The position numbers were made by a program, and so were the translations under genes. A stretch of 64,000 nucleotides of DNA from Acanthaster planci. Lineage: Eukaryota > Echinodermata > Asteroidea > Valvatida > Acanthasteridae. Positions 38,501 to 50,500 of this stretch are shown here, piece after piece. The first letter of the stretch is position 1, and the number at the start of each line of letters is the position of its first letter. Below the pieces are notes generated by a model. It was not told the DNA's origin, did not search any database, and saw only the letters and a program-made list of their open reading frames with translations. Location: contig NW_019091385.1 in assembly GCF_001949145.1 (NCBI RefSeq), positions 1,223,035 to 1,287,034 of the forward strand, in the 5' to 3' direction.

Positions 38501-41500
38501 GCCCGCATCGCCGTCTCTAATTTGCACAAGGAGACCAAAAAAGTGTTTTCTGGTAAGGTGTTCTGTTTGGAATCTTGCGTGGAAAATGAAGGCTGAAGAT
38601 ACATGTATCTCACCATTTTCGTTTGTTTGGGCCTGCCTTGTTAGTGTTCTAAATCCCTGTTCATGAGCAGGTTGAAGCTCACGTGCATGGTTGGGATTTT
38701 GTAAAAGTACTGAACTATTCAGTGCACTGCATTTAAATTAGAGAGAGACAGTGTTTTGTTTTCTTAACATCTGCCAGTTGAGCTTCTCTATGAAACCAAC
38801 CACGTTTCCCCAAAGGGTGCTGACAATGATGCAGTGGCATCGAACAATACAGGCTATTACCTATAGTGCGCCTCTAAGAGTCTGCAACGCGTCAGCCAAT
38901 CACAACGCGCGAAATCTGTCGACCCTTTCCAAACGCGCATTGCGTTGACAGATTTCGCGCACTGTGATTGGTCAACGTGTTGCAAACTCTTGGGGGCGCA
39001 CTATTATGAAACGCCTGTATTGAAGTGTGTGCAGTGAACAGGTGTGTTGCTGACCATGTGGACAAGGTCGAAAAATAAGTTCCTGTCAGGAGAAACAAGT
39101 ACTCTCGTACATATCCTTGCTATAAACCCTTTTTTCATTGTGTGGCCTTTGTTTGGCCAATCTGCAAGCAAAGTATTCCACAGTTAGATTTTTCTGATTC
39201 CTTTGATTCCTGTCTTGTTTTTAACTGTTAGGTGGCAAAATAGCCACAAGAGGTGGGGCGGTCATTACAATTAGTGAGTTAGGCCACTACATGAATAACA
39301 ACGTGAAACAAACTGAGCAAAAGGGTCTATACAGGCAAGACCAGGGCCAAATCTAGAGCTAGGTCTGGGTCTTCTCTCCATTGGAAACAGGCAGAGACAG
39401 AGGAGGGTGATGTAGGCTGGTTCCCTGACTTCAATCACTTCAGCTTATATAGAGCATGGAGCGTTGAGGTACTTTGACTTACATAGTCTGTTTGTTACAT
39501 TTTTGAGAATTTCTGGGTCTATTCTTCACATGCAGATGTCATGACAGACTTGTACAACTACATCAATCCGAAAAACAAGAAACACTCCCCGCTGATTTCG
39601 AAAGAGACCTACAAGATCATCATGGAAAACAAAGATGTGAGTTCCCCATTAAGAATCCAACTGTTCTTTTTTTTTATTAACCCTAGGGTGATTTACTTGC
39701 AACCTTCCACATCCTTGCAAATCTCAACATCATACATATAGTAAATGGTGCAACATAAACTGTCAGACTCTTTGTTTGTTCATCTGTGGTATGCCTCATC
39801 CCACATAAACACAACCAGTGTAGATCTCTCTCATTGGACGCCATCTTTGTAGGAGAATTGCAACCGCGTATGTAACACAAACAAGTGCGTGTGCGCGCGG
39901 TGTGCAAAATGATTGAAACTCGCATATGTGCTGATCAAAATATGTTGGAAATATGGCGCTACCGATGCTTATCAGGAAAATTGAAGTAAAAAATGCCGAT
40001 GCGTGTTGCAATCTGTACAAAGTGACGTCATTTGAGAGATACCTACATTGTACATATATATCAGTGCAGTACTCATGCTGACTGATTCCAACAAACTCAG
40101 GTGCTGGAGTTGGGCTGGCTTGGGATCGTTAGGGTCAATCCATTGGTTCCTGTATTGCCTGAAATCATCCTGCTTGTAGTCATCCACCGCAGGGTTTTAC
40201 TAGAATTGTAATTTCTGTCCGTCCCCCTCCAGTCAATCAAAAAAAACCTGCCTGTCCTCTCCCAGGACAATTGTTGAAATTGACACCCCTCTGAACCCAG
40301 TGTATGGAAGGAGATGAAAAGACTCATTTAACAGTGTAAAAAAAGATTTGTTTTAAAAAAATGGTGGGGGGGTTATAAATTGTGAACAAACCAAAACTGC
40401 CCGTCCAAATTTGCTTTTGCTTGTAGGTCAGTTGGCTAGTTGCGACACTGACCTTTTTTACCGTATTTGACTTTTCCTCACATCAGCTGTATTTCCTAAT
40501 TGGTCACTTTCTGCATGAGCCGTTACAAATTGCAAAAAAAAAAAAAACTGCAGAAAGTCTTGTGCAGTTGGGAATTTCCTTGAAATCATTTTCTGAATTG
40601 CTTGCTTGAATATGCCTCCGCACTGGGTGTTAATGGTTCACATTAGGGGAAAAGAACCGTGTAAATGTTTCACAAGAGGTCATGGGTTGAATTATACAAT
40701 ACCTGCTTAAATCCCTGTCATCTGATTGGTGGATCATTGATCACATTTCACTGATTTTCTTCAACAGTACTTGTTAAATGGAACTTCATTTGACTGGTAT
40801 TTATCCACATTTCTTATACAGAGCATGGATAATTGTAGAGCCAATGATTTTCCCTTTCAAAAATGGGTATTTTTTGTTTTGCCAAATCCCGGATTCTGCT
40901 TCAGAAATTCAAATTCCGTTTCATACTATCGTAAGCATTAAATAGGAGAGCAAGTTTTAATATATGCATGGAAACCATTTACCCAACCACATCCCCCCCC
41001 CAAAAGAAGAAAAGAAACAAAAATAACAACAATATTGTTTGGAAATACTGTGCAATGTTTCCAACTTTTTAAAAAATTCCTGTAGTGAATATTAATTGAT
41101 TTCCCACCGGTGCGCAATCGCCAAAAACTTGCTACGATTAATTAACGACCAATTCATGTGCCACTCCTCGTGTATGAAATCAGATTACATACATGCACAG
41201 TGAAGTCACAGAGTAAGTCTTGCCATGTAACAGTCATTGATCACAATATGTTAACCTTAACACTCCTCAGTCCTCCAACAGGTGAAGGATTGAGGATGGT
41301 TAGGGTTAATGTTAGACATTGACCCGCCATTTTCTTTGGCAGGAGTGCGACAAACTTCAGAAAGTTAACATTAAATCTGAGCTCTAAAATGTTTGTGACT
41401 CAAAACTTCACTCTTTATTGAACACTTCTGAGGGCCCATTAAGCTATGGTACACCAAACTTACTAGGTTTCATTTAATTCAAGAAATATGGAATTAGTCT

Positions 41501-44500
41501 TCTGTTTTGCTGCTGCGGTTTCATCGTTTCGCCATGCGGTACTAGCCTTGTCTCAAGGCGTCCATGCGGATTCACAGACTAAATTCCCCACGTGTGCAAT
41601 AGTCATATGTGAGTAAGAACTTGTTTGCACCTTGATTTCATTGCTAGTACGGTGCGCGTGTGAACGGCTAATGTGTGTACAGTGTGTATACACAATGTAC
41701 CATACAGCTGTGCCGGCTGCTGCTGCATGCATGGGGCTCACGCACACCATAGCGCTTACAAGTATCGGCACCGGTGTGGCACGGACGATCCAATCATGTG
41801 GTGGAGTGGTGCAATTTAGCATGTTTCCAGCGTAATTTGTTCATTAAAAGCAAGCTTTTGAAAAGGGTTTTGTAGACATTTATTTTTCAATCCTTTGCAG
41901 AAAGGTTTCTTTACTTTTTAAGCCATTCTTAGATTGAAAATTTGCAAGCTGTGATTCAAGCAGTGGATTCCATTCCAAAGTGTTGATTCCGTGAATTCCA
42001 TCCGTTTTCCACCATCGCGGAAAATCACTGGCTCTATAATTGGAGGAATTTGAAGGATGGAAAGGGTGCCAGGCAAAAAGGCCTTGAGTTTAGGGTGAAA
42101 TGAATTGTCGTTATACTGAATCATTAAACACTGGTTTTCTGACTAAACAGAAGCTGAATTCTGCCATCATCTACGATCGCGACTACGACTACCAGTATTT
42201 CGGATTCAAGGTATGTTCCTGCCGTTTTTAAGCTTTCCCCCCCACCATTTGTCTCTGGGCCTTCGTTATTTCTTTGCCAATGTACATTCTGACGTCCATT
42301 TCTCTCACTGATCAGGTTCTTGGAAAGGAAAAGTATTGGCAGCCGTTCCTTGCAGCTACCAAGTCATGTAGTTGTGATTTTATGCTGTCATAGAGCAAGT
42401 CATTCTGAGCTCTGGGCTCTGAGTGGCATCGAACCACTTCACTCTTTGTGGCTGTCTGCCGTGCCGCACTTGATTTTGCAGGTTCGCACAGTTTCCACAT
42501 CTTAAGTTGTCAGCCTCATAGAGTGGAGACCCCGAGGGCAAAAAACTTGCAAGAGTTTGGGCACAGTCATGCTAACTTTGTTCACTGTCAGGTGACAAAA
42601 TTCTCCACAATTTTTATGAAGCAAAGACAAGGTGGTTACTATTTCGACTTGAAAGTTTGAGGTCTCAATCAAAAACCGATTCTCCTTCAATATTTTCCGT
42701 CACATCTTTTTTTTTTTCCAGACCCTGGAACGATCATACCTTTTGAAACTTGACGGAAAAAGTAAGTATTTTGTGGAAGATTTTGCCTTCTCCCATCTGA
42801 GAGGGAAAAACTCATGTTAGCATTCTCAGAAAAAAGTGAATCTCTTTTTAATTTGTGCGATAGGGATTATTGTCTGCAGGTGCCCAACATTTCCTGTAAA
42901 TTTTCGAGCATTAGAAGCATGTGTGTTCATAAAATGTAGCTCATTTCTTTTTTGTTCTTTCGTCTCTCATTGATATCTGCACCAGTCTGTATATTAGGGG
43001 CCAATTTCATAGAGCTGCTTATGGACAAAATTTGCTTAAGCGCAAAAAACCTTGTTTAAAAAACAAAGGTTACAAGCTCAAAATCTACGTGATTGTCATG
43101 CTAACCAAAAGACAGGTGAATACCATTCCAAAACAATATACATCACATAGAGTTTTGGCTGGTAACCTAATTGATTAAGTAAGGTTTTCTGACGTTTAAG
43201 TAAATTTTGTGCTTAAGCAGCTCTTGCCTTTATAAAACTGGCCCCAGATTTGAAACAGCAATTTCTGGTGCATTTGATATTGAAAATATTTAAAAAAGTT
43301 TGCCCCAGTGAGGATGTCACCAGTTTGTATTTGCCTGTGTTCATAATTTTCTTGTATGCTCTTACAAAACACCTGTTTTTTTTGTTGTTTTTTTAATTCC
43401 ACGGCAACGTAGAAATTCCATATCATTGCAAATGCCGCAACTGGTCATGTCTGACGCACTACAATTTTTAAGGAATGTTGCATGCGTGTTGGCTTTTGGA
43501 AATTTGACTAACATATCCTAGACTTCATCAAGCGGTGGTGTTTTGGTGCATTGCAGTCGCTGAGCGGCCCCAGCACATGTTGATGAGAGTAGCGGTTGGT
43601 ATCCACGAAGAGGACATTGACGCTGCGATTGAGGTGAGAATCAATGTCTGATCTGTAGTGGTGACCCCAGATGAGTCCAGGCTTCTTTACAGGACTCTCT
43701 GCTGATAAATGTGGATGGTAATTTGTCAAACCTCATTTAAGCTGTTCTGAGTCTATAGTCTGCATGTTATAGGTGCAGCCGGACCGTTTGTAATCGGACA
43801 TGAGCTGACTTGCAAACCTTTTTATACCCAAATGGGATGATACTCCAGTTTTTGTGACCCACTCTGTGAAAATGAGTCTTAAGTCACCAGAGCCACTTTT
43901 TGAGTTTTCATTTGTATTGGAAAGTACAAATTGAGATTTTTGTTTTGATGTATCACTCAGGTTGGCATCCTGATGAAAGTGGATACTCCACGGTGAAAAA
44001 TGCTGTGGGTTCCTATTGATTTACATTGTGCAAAAACTGGCGTTTTACTCCAAAGTGACTCTGGCAAGTTAAGACTCATTTCCACAGAGTGGGTTACATA
44101 TTTCCAAGCAGATACATGCTCTCACTCGGAGCCCTTCTCAGTCTTTTTCTGGCTATCAAATACATGCACACTTTGGAATACTGCTGTTTGTATTTTTACT
44201 CTCATTGCTAATTTGAAGACATCTGCCAGTGGAACAAGAGCTAATCCTTTGATGGCTGGGTGTTACTCACCAGCAGTCGGCACTTGGTACTCACTAGAAT
44301 TAGTCGTCCGTGTCTGTTTCCTCATTCACTGAATGTAGTGTTTGCATAAACGTGCCGGGGGAAGTCCAGGAAAAGGTCCCCTTTTTGTCCCACATTCAGC
44401 GCCACGTTCTCTTTACACAATCACCACAAACACTAGTAATGTCAAAATTGCTGTTGATGTTCACCAACACCAAAATGAGAAGCACTGAAATCCATGTGTT

Positions 44501-47500
44501 ACTTTAAAAAAAAATAATCTGTTATGTATGGAACCCCATGCGGGAGATTGTGGATGTGCCCTGTAGGGCTGAGTCAATTCAAGTAATTCACTATTAGAAT
44601 ATTGGACCTTCAATTCCATCAAATATCCAAATATTCAGTTGTACTGACCGGCAGATTGCTGATGAACAAACCATTTACAAAATCAGTTACGTTAGTGCAC
44701 ACAATTGTATATTATCTTCACTATTTTCACTTCTCAGAGTATCTCCAGCCACGATTTAGCAAGATTTAACAGACAAACAATACTTCTTGCTCCGTTGAAA
44801 ACTTCTATTCCTTTTAAATTTTTTGATGAATAATTTATTTTTTGAATCGTACATATTATGGAATATGCTGTAAACAAGTCTTCATAGTGCTATTTTTCTC
44901 ATTCAAAACTAAAGAAATTCTCCTGTTTCATGAATTTAGCATTCAAATATTCAAATTCGGACAATAACATTGAATATTCGATAATCGATCGGATATTTGG
45001 CACTGCCCTGCTGCCCTCTACAGTTACGGTACATCAGACCTTGATTATGGATGTTTGATATTTTGTTGTGGTTTTTTTTTTTTTTTTTTTTTTTTGGTCC
45101 CCATTGCAGACCTACGAGCTCTTGTCAGAGAAGTGGTTCACCCATGCATCGCCCACGCTGTTCAACGCTGGGACCTGCCGACCACAACTCTCTAGGTACA
45201 TTTGGACGTGGCCTAGTGCCTCAGCATCTATCACTCACGGAAGTGCTATTGCATTGTTGTGAAGGTTGCCAAAGCTTAACACTGTATGCTGTATTGACAT
45301 GCAGGCTGTATTTTTATTCAAATCTGAGATATGAAATGCCAGCCAGTACACAGTATAATTCTGCTCTCAAGATTTTGTAGAAGATTTGTAGTTTGTAGAA
45401 GATTGATTCGTTTGGGTGAGAGTCTTCAGAATTCAACGGATAATCTTGTCTCACTTGGCATGCTAGCTGTTTCCTGCTGACAATGAGCGACGATAGCATT
45501 GAGGGGATCTACGACACCCTGAAGCAGTGCGCGCTGATCTCCAAGACGGCCGGAGGCATTGGCGTCAACGTGCACAAGATCCGAGCCACTGGAAGCTACA
45601 TCGCCGGGGTAAGATGGTTGGGGGGGGGACTCTAATGTCAAAAAGCAGACAGAAAAAACCTGGCCATGTCTCAAAGTCTTGCCCGTGGCTGGGGATAGCA
45701 CATGCACCTATGGTAGCTGTTGGTGTTGCAGGCCTGGAAATTAACGGGCGCAGGTAGCTAAAATGCACCTGTTTGTCTCAGAAATGCACCCATAAATTAT
45801 AATGACCGGCACAAGTACTTGCACTGCTCCTGCTTATATGGCGAGAATTTCCTATGGGAATTTGCCATGTTATGAATGAAAGCAGACTGGTCCTGCATAA
45901 AGGCATTACTTCCGTTCCAATCCAAGACTGTGTCCTTCGTGGCTGAACGTTATAACTTGAATATTTATGTTTGTTTGACTTTTGCAGACTAACGGCCAGT
46001 CCAACGGACTGCTGCCCATGCTACGTGTTTACAACAACACTGCCCGCTATGTGGATCAAGGAGGGAACAAGGTGAGAACACAGGTCAAAGGTCAGAAGAG
46101 AAGCAAACAATGGAATTTTGGCATAGTCTGCTCTTGCAAAATGAGGAATTACATGGTGTATCTTTGTATTCCCATGGACTTTGTATCTGAAAAATATTCA
46201 TTACCGCGATGTTAGCAATTCAATACAATTTCATTCGTGAAATTTTTTTTAAATTCCCAACATATTGCCATAACACTGTGTGCTTAGTGTTTGTCCCAGA
46301 GCTTGTGAAAAAATTCACAAGCTGACTCGGATGGGACTCGAACCCACGACCTCCTGCTTACTTGTGCAGATGGCTGGCAGGTCCAAGTCAGATGTAGCAG
46401 TGGGTACCGCAAACAGTTTCCAGAGGTGTACTTTGGAAGATACGTTGGCGTAAGGGCACAAATTAGCATCATCCCAACAAAGTACATCTTTGGAAATTTG
46501 GTTCTGTCTATGAGATTCCAGTTTTGTAGTCACCCTCTGGCACGTCTCGTGTTGAAGCAGTGAATGAAAAAGTCTGTTGAGTACACTTCTGATATGGATT
46601 CGTTCCAGGCCGTCGAGAAAGTGATGAAATGTAATAACAGACTTCACAGGAGTTTCGTGGCACTACTCACGGGAAAGGGCACACTGCATGTGGGCACCGG
46701 TTTGCACATGTTGGCGGGATTAAGTTTCGGTTGAATATTTGTGTCAGGCATATTTATTGAGGGCAGAACTGGATATTCACATCTTCATCCTCTGTTTTGG
46801 TTTTCCAACTCAGCGTCCCGGGGCCTTTGCCGTGTACCTGGAGCCCTGGCACGCCGACATCTTCGATTTCCTGGACTGCAAGAAGAACCACGGCAAGGAA
46901 GAGCAGCGGGCCCGTGACCTCTTCTACGCCCTGTGGATACCAGACCTGTTCATGAGGCGCATTGAGAACGACCAGGACTGGTGCCTGATGTGCCCCAACG
47001 AGAGCCCAGGGTTGTCCGAGTGCTGGGGCAAGGAGTTTGACAAACTCTACGAACAGTGAGTCTATGTAGACCATGAATCATAAAAGGCATATACGGTACA
47101 ATACCGCTTAAACAACCCTGACGGGATCCATGCACAATGTCCGGTGTCGGGGATAAATTTACAGGCTGTCCTTGGTCGTCCGGAGTAGTGACTATGGCAG
47201 TCTGCCAGTTGGTAACACCAGACAACTTCTTTTCTGCAAAATGGCATTAAACGTCAATGAAAAGTCATGGATTTTGGTTTGTGGATTTGTGTGAGAACCT
47301 TTAGACTGGCACCCTTATAGATGTCGGTATAACATCAAACTACTTCATGATTGGAATTGACAAGATTCTGATACAGTAAAGTTTCTTTGTAGATGTTTAG
47401 ATGATAGATGTTTCAAATTGTCTCTGTGTTTGTGTTCCTGTTTGCAACATCTTGCTTTCCACAGAATTTGAAAACGTTAACGGTTCACTGTTTCCCATCC

Positions 47501-50500
47501 CAGATACGAGAGCGAAGGAAGGTACCGCAAGAAGATCAGGGCCCAGTACCTCTGGCAGGCCATCATACAGGCTCAAACGGAGACTGGTACCCCGTACATG
47601 CTGTACAAAGATGCCTGTAACGGCAAGAGTAACCAGCAGAACCTGGGCACCATCAAGTGCAGTAACCTGTGCACGGAGATCATAGAATACTCCAGCCCAG
47701 ATGAGGTGCGTACATGTACATTGAAGGCCGGTCGACACTTGTCACTAAAGGAATACACAGAAGTGCAGATCTGTGACGTTAAAATGAATATTCGCAAAAT
47801 GTTCAACGCGTGCAACTCAAAGTGAATTTTGCTGCAAATGTTTTGTGATGTTAAAGTTGCCTCACTTCCGCATTCAGTAGGTATGGACAGGCCTCAATGC
47901 TTTNNNNNNNNNNNNNNNNNNNNNNNNNTGTCAATGAAAAGTCATGGATTTTGGTTTGTGGATTTGTGTGAGAACCTTTAGACTGGCACCCTTATAGATG
48001 TCGGTATAACATCAAACTACTTCATGATTGGAATTGACAAGATTCTGATACAGTAAAGTTTCTTTGTAGATGTTTAGATGATAGATGTTTCAAATTGTCT
48101 CTGTGTTTGTGCTCCTGTTTGCAACATCTTGCTTTCCACAGAATTTGGAAACGTTAACGGTTCACTGTTTCCCATCCCAGATACGAGAGCGAAGGAAGGT
48201 ACCGCAAGAAGATCAGGGCCCAGTACCTCTGGCAGGCCATTATACAGGCTCAAACGGAGACTGGTACCCCGTACATGCTGTACAAAGATGCCTGTAACGG
48301 CAAGAGTAACCAGCAGAACCTGGGCACCATCAAGTGCAGTAACCTGTGCACGGAGATCATCGAATACTCCAGCCCAGATGAGGTACGTACATGTACATTG
48401 AAGGCCGGTCGACACTTGGCGCTAAAGGAAAACACCGAAGTGCAGATCTGTGATGTAAACCACTACCAGCCGGGGTCTCCGAACTCGGACAAAGGAAACA
48501 GGGCCCTGTAACAAAAGACCGTACTCCGAACAAAAGACCAGGCTGCTGGGCATTACTGGCATTTTTCACTCTCAAAAGTGGTGATAATCCAGCGTTATTT
48601 TGAAACCCTGTACCAGGGTTTGGGGTATTTAGAGCAAGCGGATTACCACCGGGGACAAAAGCTCTCCACCACCGCAGTGATGAGCCACACAGCACCGCTG
48701 CATGCGAATCTGGCCCCTATTGAAAAGAGGTCANTATTCGGGCATCAATGAAGGTCACCTGTCAACTTAGAGTAGTGCCTAAAGATTACTCAGTGCGGCT
48801 ATAAACGACTGTTAATTGGAATGATGAATTGTTGAAGGATTTTGAAAACGGAAAAAATGATAGTCATGCCGGCCCAGAATCCTCAACGTTGAAAAATGCT
48901 CCGGCACGAAGTGGTTAAAATGAATATTCGCAAAATGTTCAACGCGTGCAACTCAAAGTGAATTTTGCTGCAAATGTTTTGTGATGTTAAAGTTGCCTCA
49001 CTTCCGCATTCTATAGGTATGGACAGGCCTTAATGCTTTGGTTCAGCATACAAACTTCTTTCCAACTGCAAATAGCGTGTCAATCAAGATTTTCCGATTT
49101 CCACTTTAGAAGATGACTGTACATGTATGTAGATTTACATAACCTGTAGTATTTCAGGTACTTAGACCTGTAGTATTTCGGGTACTTAGACCTGTAGTGT
49201 TTTAGGTACTTAGATCTGTAGTATTTCAGGTACTTATTTAAAACAAATATAGTTTGTGCAAAATAGATCATCCAAAAGCAAGACTACAGGTGCAATCCAA
49301 AAGTTCGACTTTTTTTTTTTTAATCCCTAGGATGAATTAATAAATTTTCGCACAAGTGCATCGTCAACATTTTTCACTTGATTGGAGAAAATCATGCTGA
49401 AGTGTCAAGAACGGCAGTACTGCCTGGTCAAAAGTCCTATTGGACGGCCTTCCTTTGAATTGAAAAACCAGAGCACCTTAAAATTTAACAAATGTCAAAA
49501 TGGCCAAAGGCTGTCTGAAAGATGCGCGGGTATCCTTAATTGCTAATTAATTAATTTGTACCAAATAAGCCATTTGCGAGTTAAATTTGAATAAAATCTG
49601 GTACTCTGAGTTCTTTAAATTCACGTGAACATAACTTGAATTCTCCATACTAAACCACTGTTGCTTATACCTCGTGATTCGGGGCAAGCTTTTGCTTAGT
49701 TCATAAGAGACGCCTTGCAACAATACACTCTTCTCAATGGATAAGAACGGCATAAAGGAACCAGTCCATTCCAGAGATGATGGTCGCCATGCAAAAGCTT
49801 GCCCCGAACCACAAGGTTTAGCAACAGTGTCTTTAGTCTGGGGAATTCAAATTGTTACATTTCTATGCAATCAGATAACACAGTGTACCAGATTTTATTC
49901 AAATTTAACTCGCAAGTGGCTAATTTGGTACAGATTAATTAATTAGCAATTAAGGATACCCGCGCATCTTTCAGACAGCCTTTGGCCATTTTTCTTCAGA
50001 TCAGCTGATTTCCTTGTTTTTCACTTCAAGCTCATGAAAATTGAATAACACTGTATGAAGTCTTGTAAAGATTGGAACTTCCTTCTTTTTTTTTGGTCCC
50101 AAAATCCCATGCCTGCATTCAGTACTGCTGCAAATTTGAGACAAATGCACACTGGGTAAACTCTGTCTGACTTGACAGCTTTCATTTTGATGACAGTGGA
50201 TCATTTTTTTTTTTTTTGAATGTCAAACCATAAAATGCCACTTTTTTGAAAGATGGAGAGTGGAGTGAGATCCGTTGCCTTTGAATGGTTGACAGGTAGC
50301 AGTGTGCAACTTGGCCTCCATCGCTCTGCCCATGTACGTACTCCCCAACCGAACCTTTAACTTCAAGAAGTTGGCCGAGGTGACTCAGGTCGTCACCAGG
50401 AACCTCAACAAGATCATTGACATCAACTACTACCCTGTCAAAGAGGTAAGAAAGGAAAAGTCTGAGTTGAAAGCCACAAGTCAGTTTGTTAAATCATTGA

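Larger units (their letters stand above)
39637..42150 (+). other. RRM1 intron 4
   Basis: 2514 bp holding two dispersed repeats (40249-40458 and 40690-40790). It also has an imperfect hairpin at about 41251-41309 built on TTAACCTTAAC and its near complement GGTTAGGGTTAA. Confidence 0.6.
47930..49039 (+). repeat. Direct duplication, copy 2 (with TTAA insertion)
   Basis: Copy 2 starts directly after the 25-N gap and ends where copy 1 was truncated by that gap, then continues into the rest of intron 12. It differs from copy 1 by scattered substitutions and a 459-bp net insertion (a 455-bp element plus a 4-bp site duplication). There is one ambiguous base at 48734. Confidence 0.93.

Noticed and set aside
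41251-41309. GGTTAGGGTTAA resembling telomere repeats
   Set aside because: Only one and a half units within an imperfect hairpin; too short to be an interstitial telomere array.
44000-44332. 110-codon frame on the plus strand
   Set aside because: It lies inside RRM1 intron 7 and is unlike any R1 sequence; no splice logic would include it.
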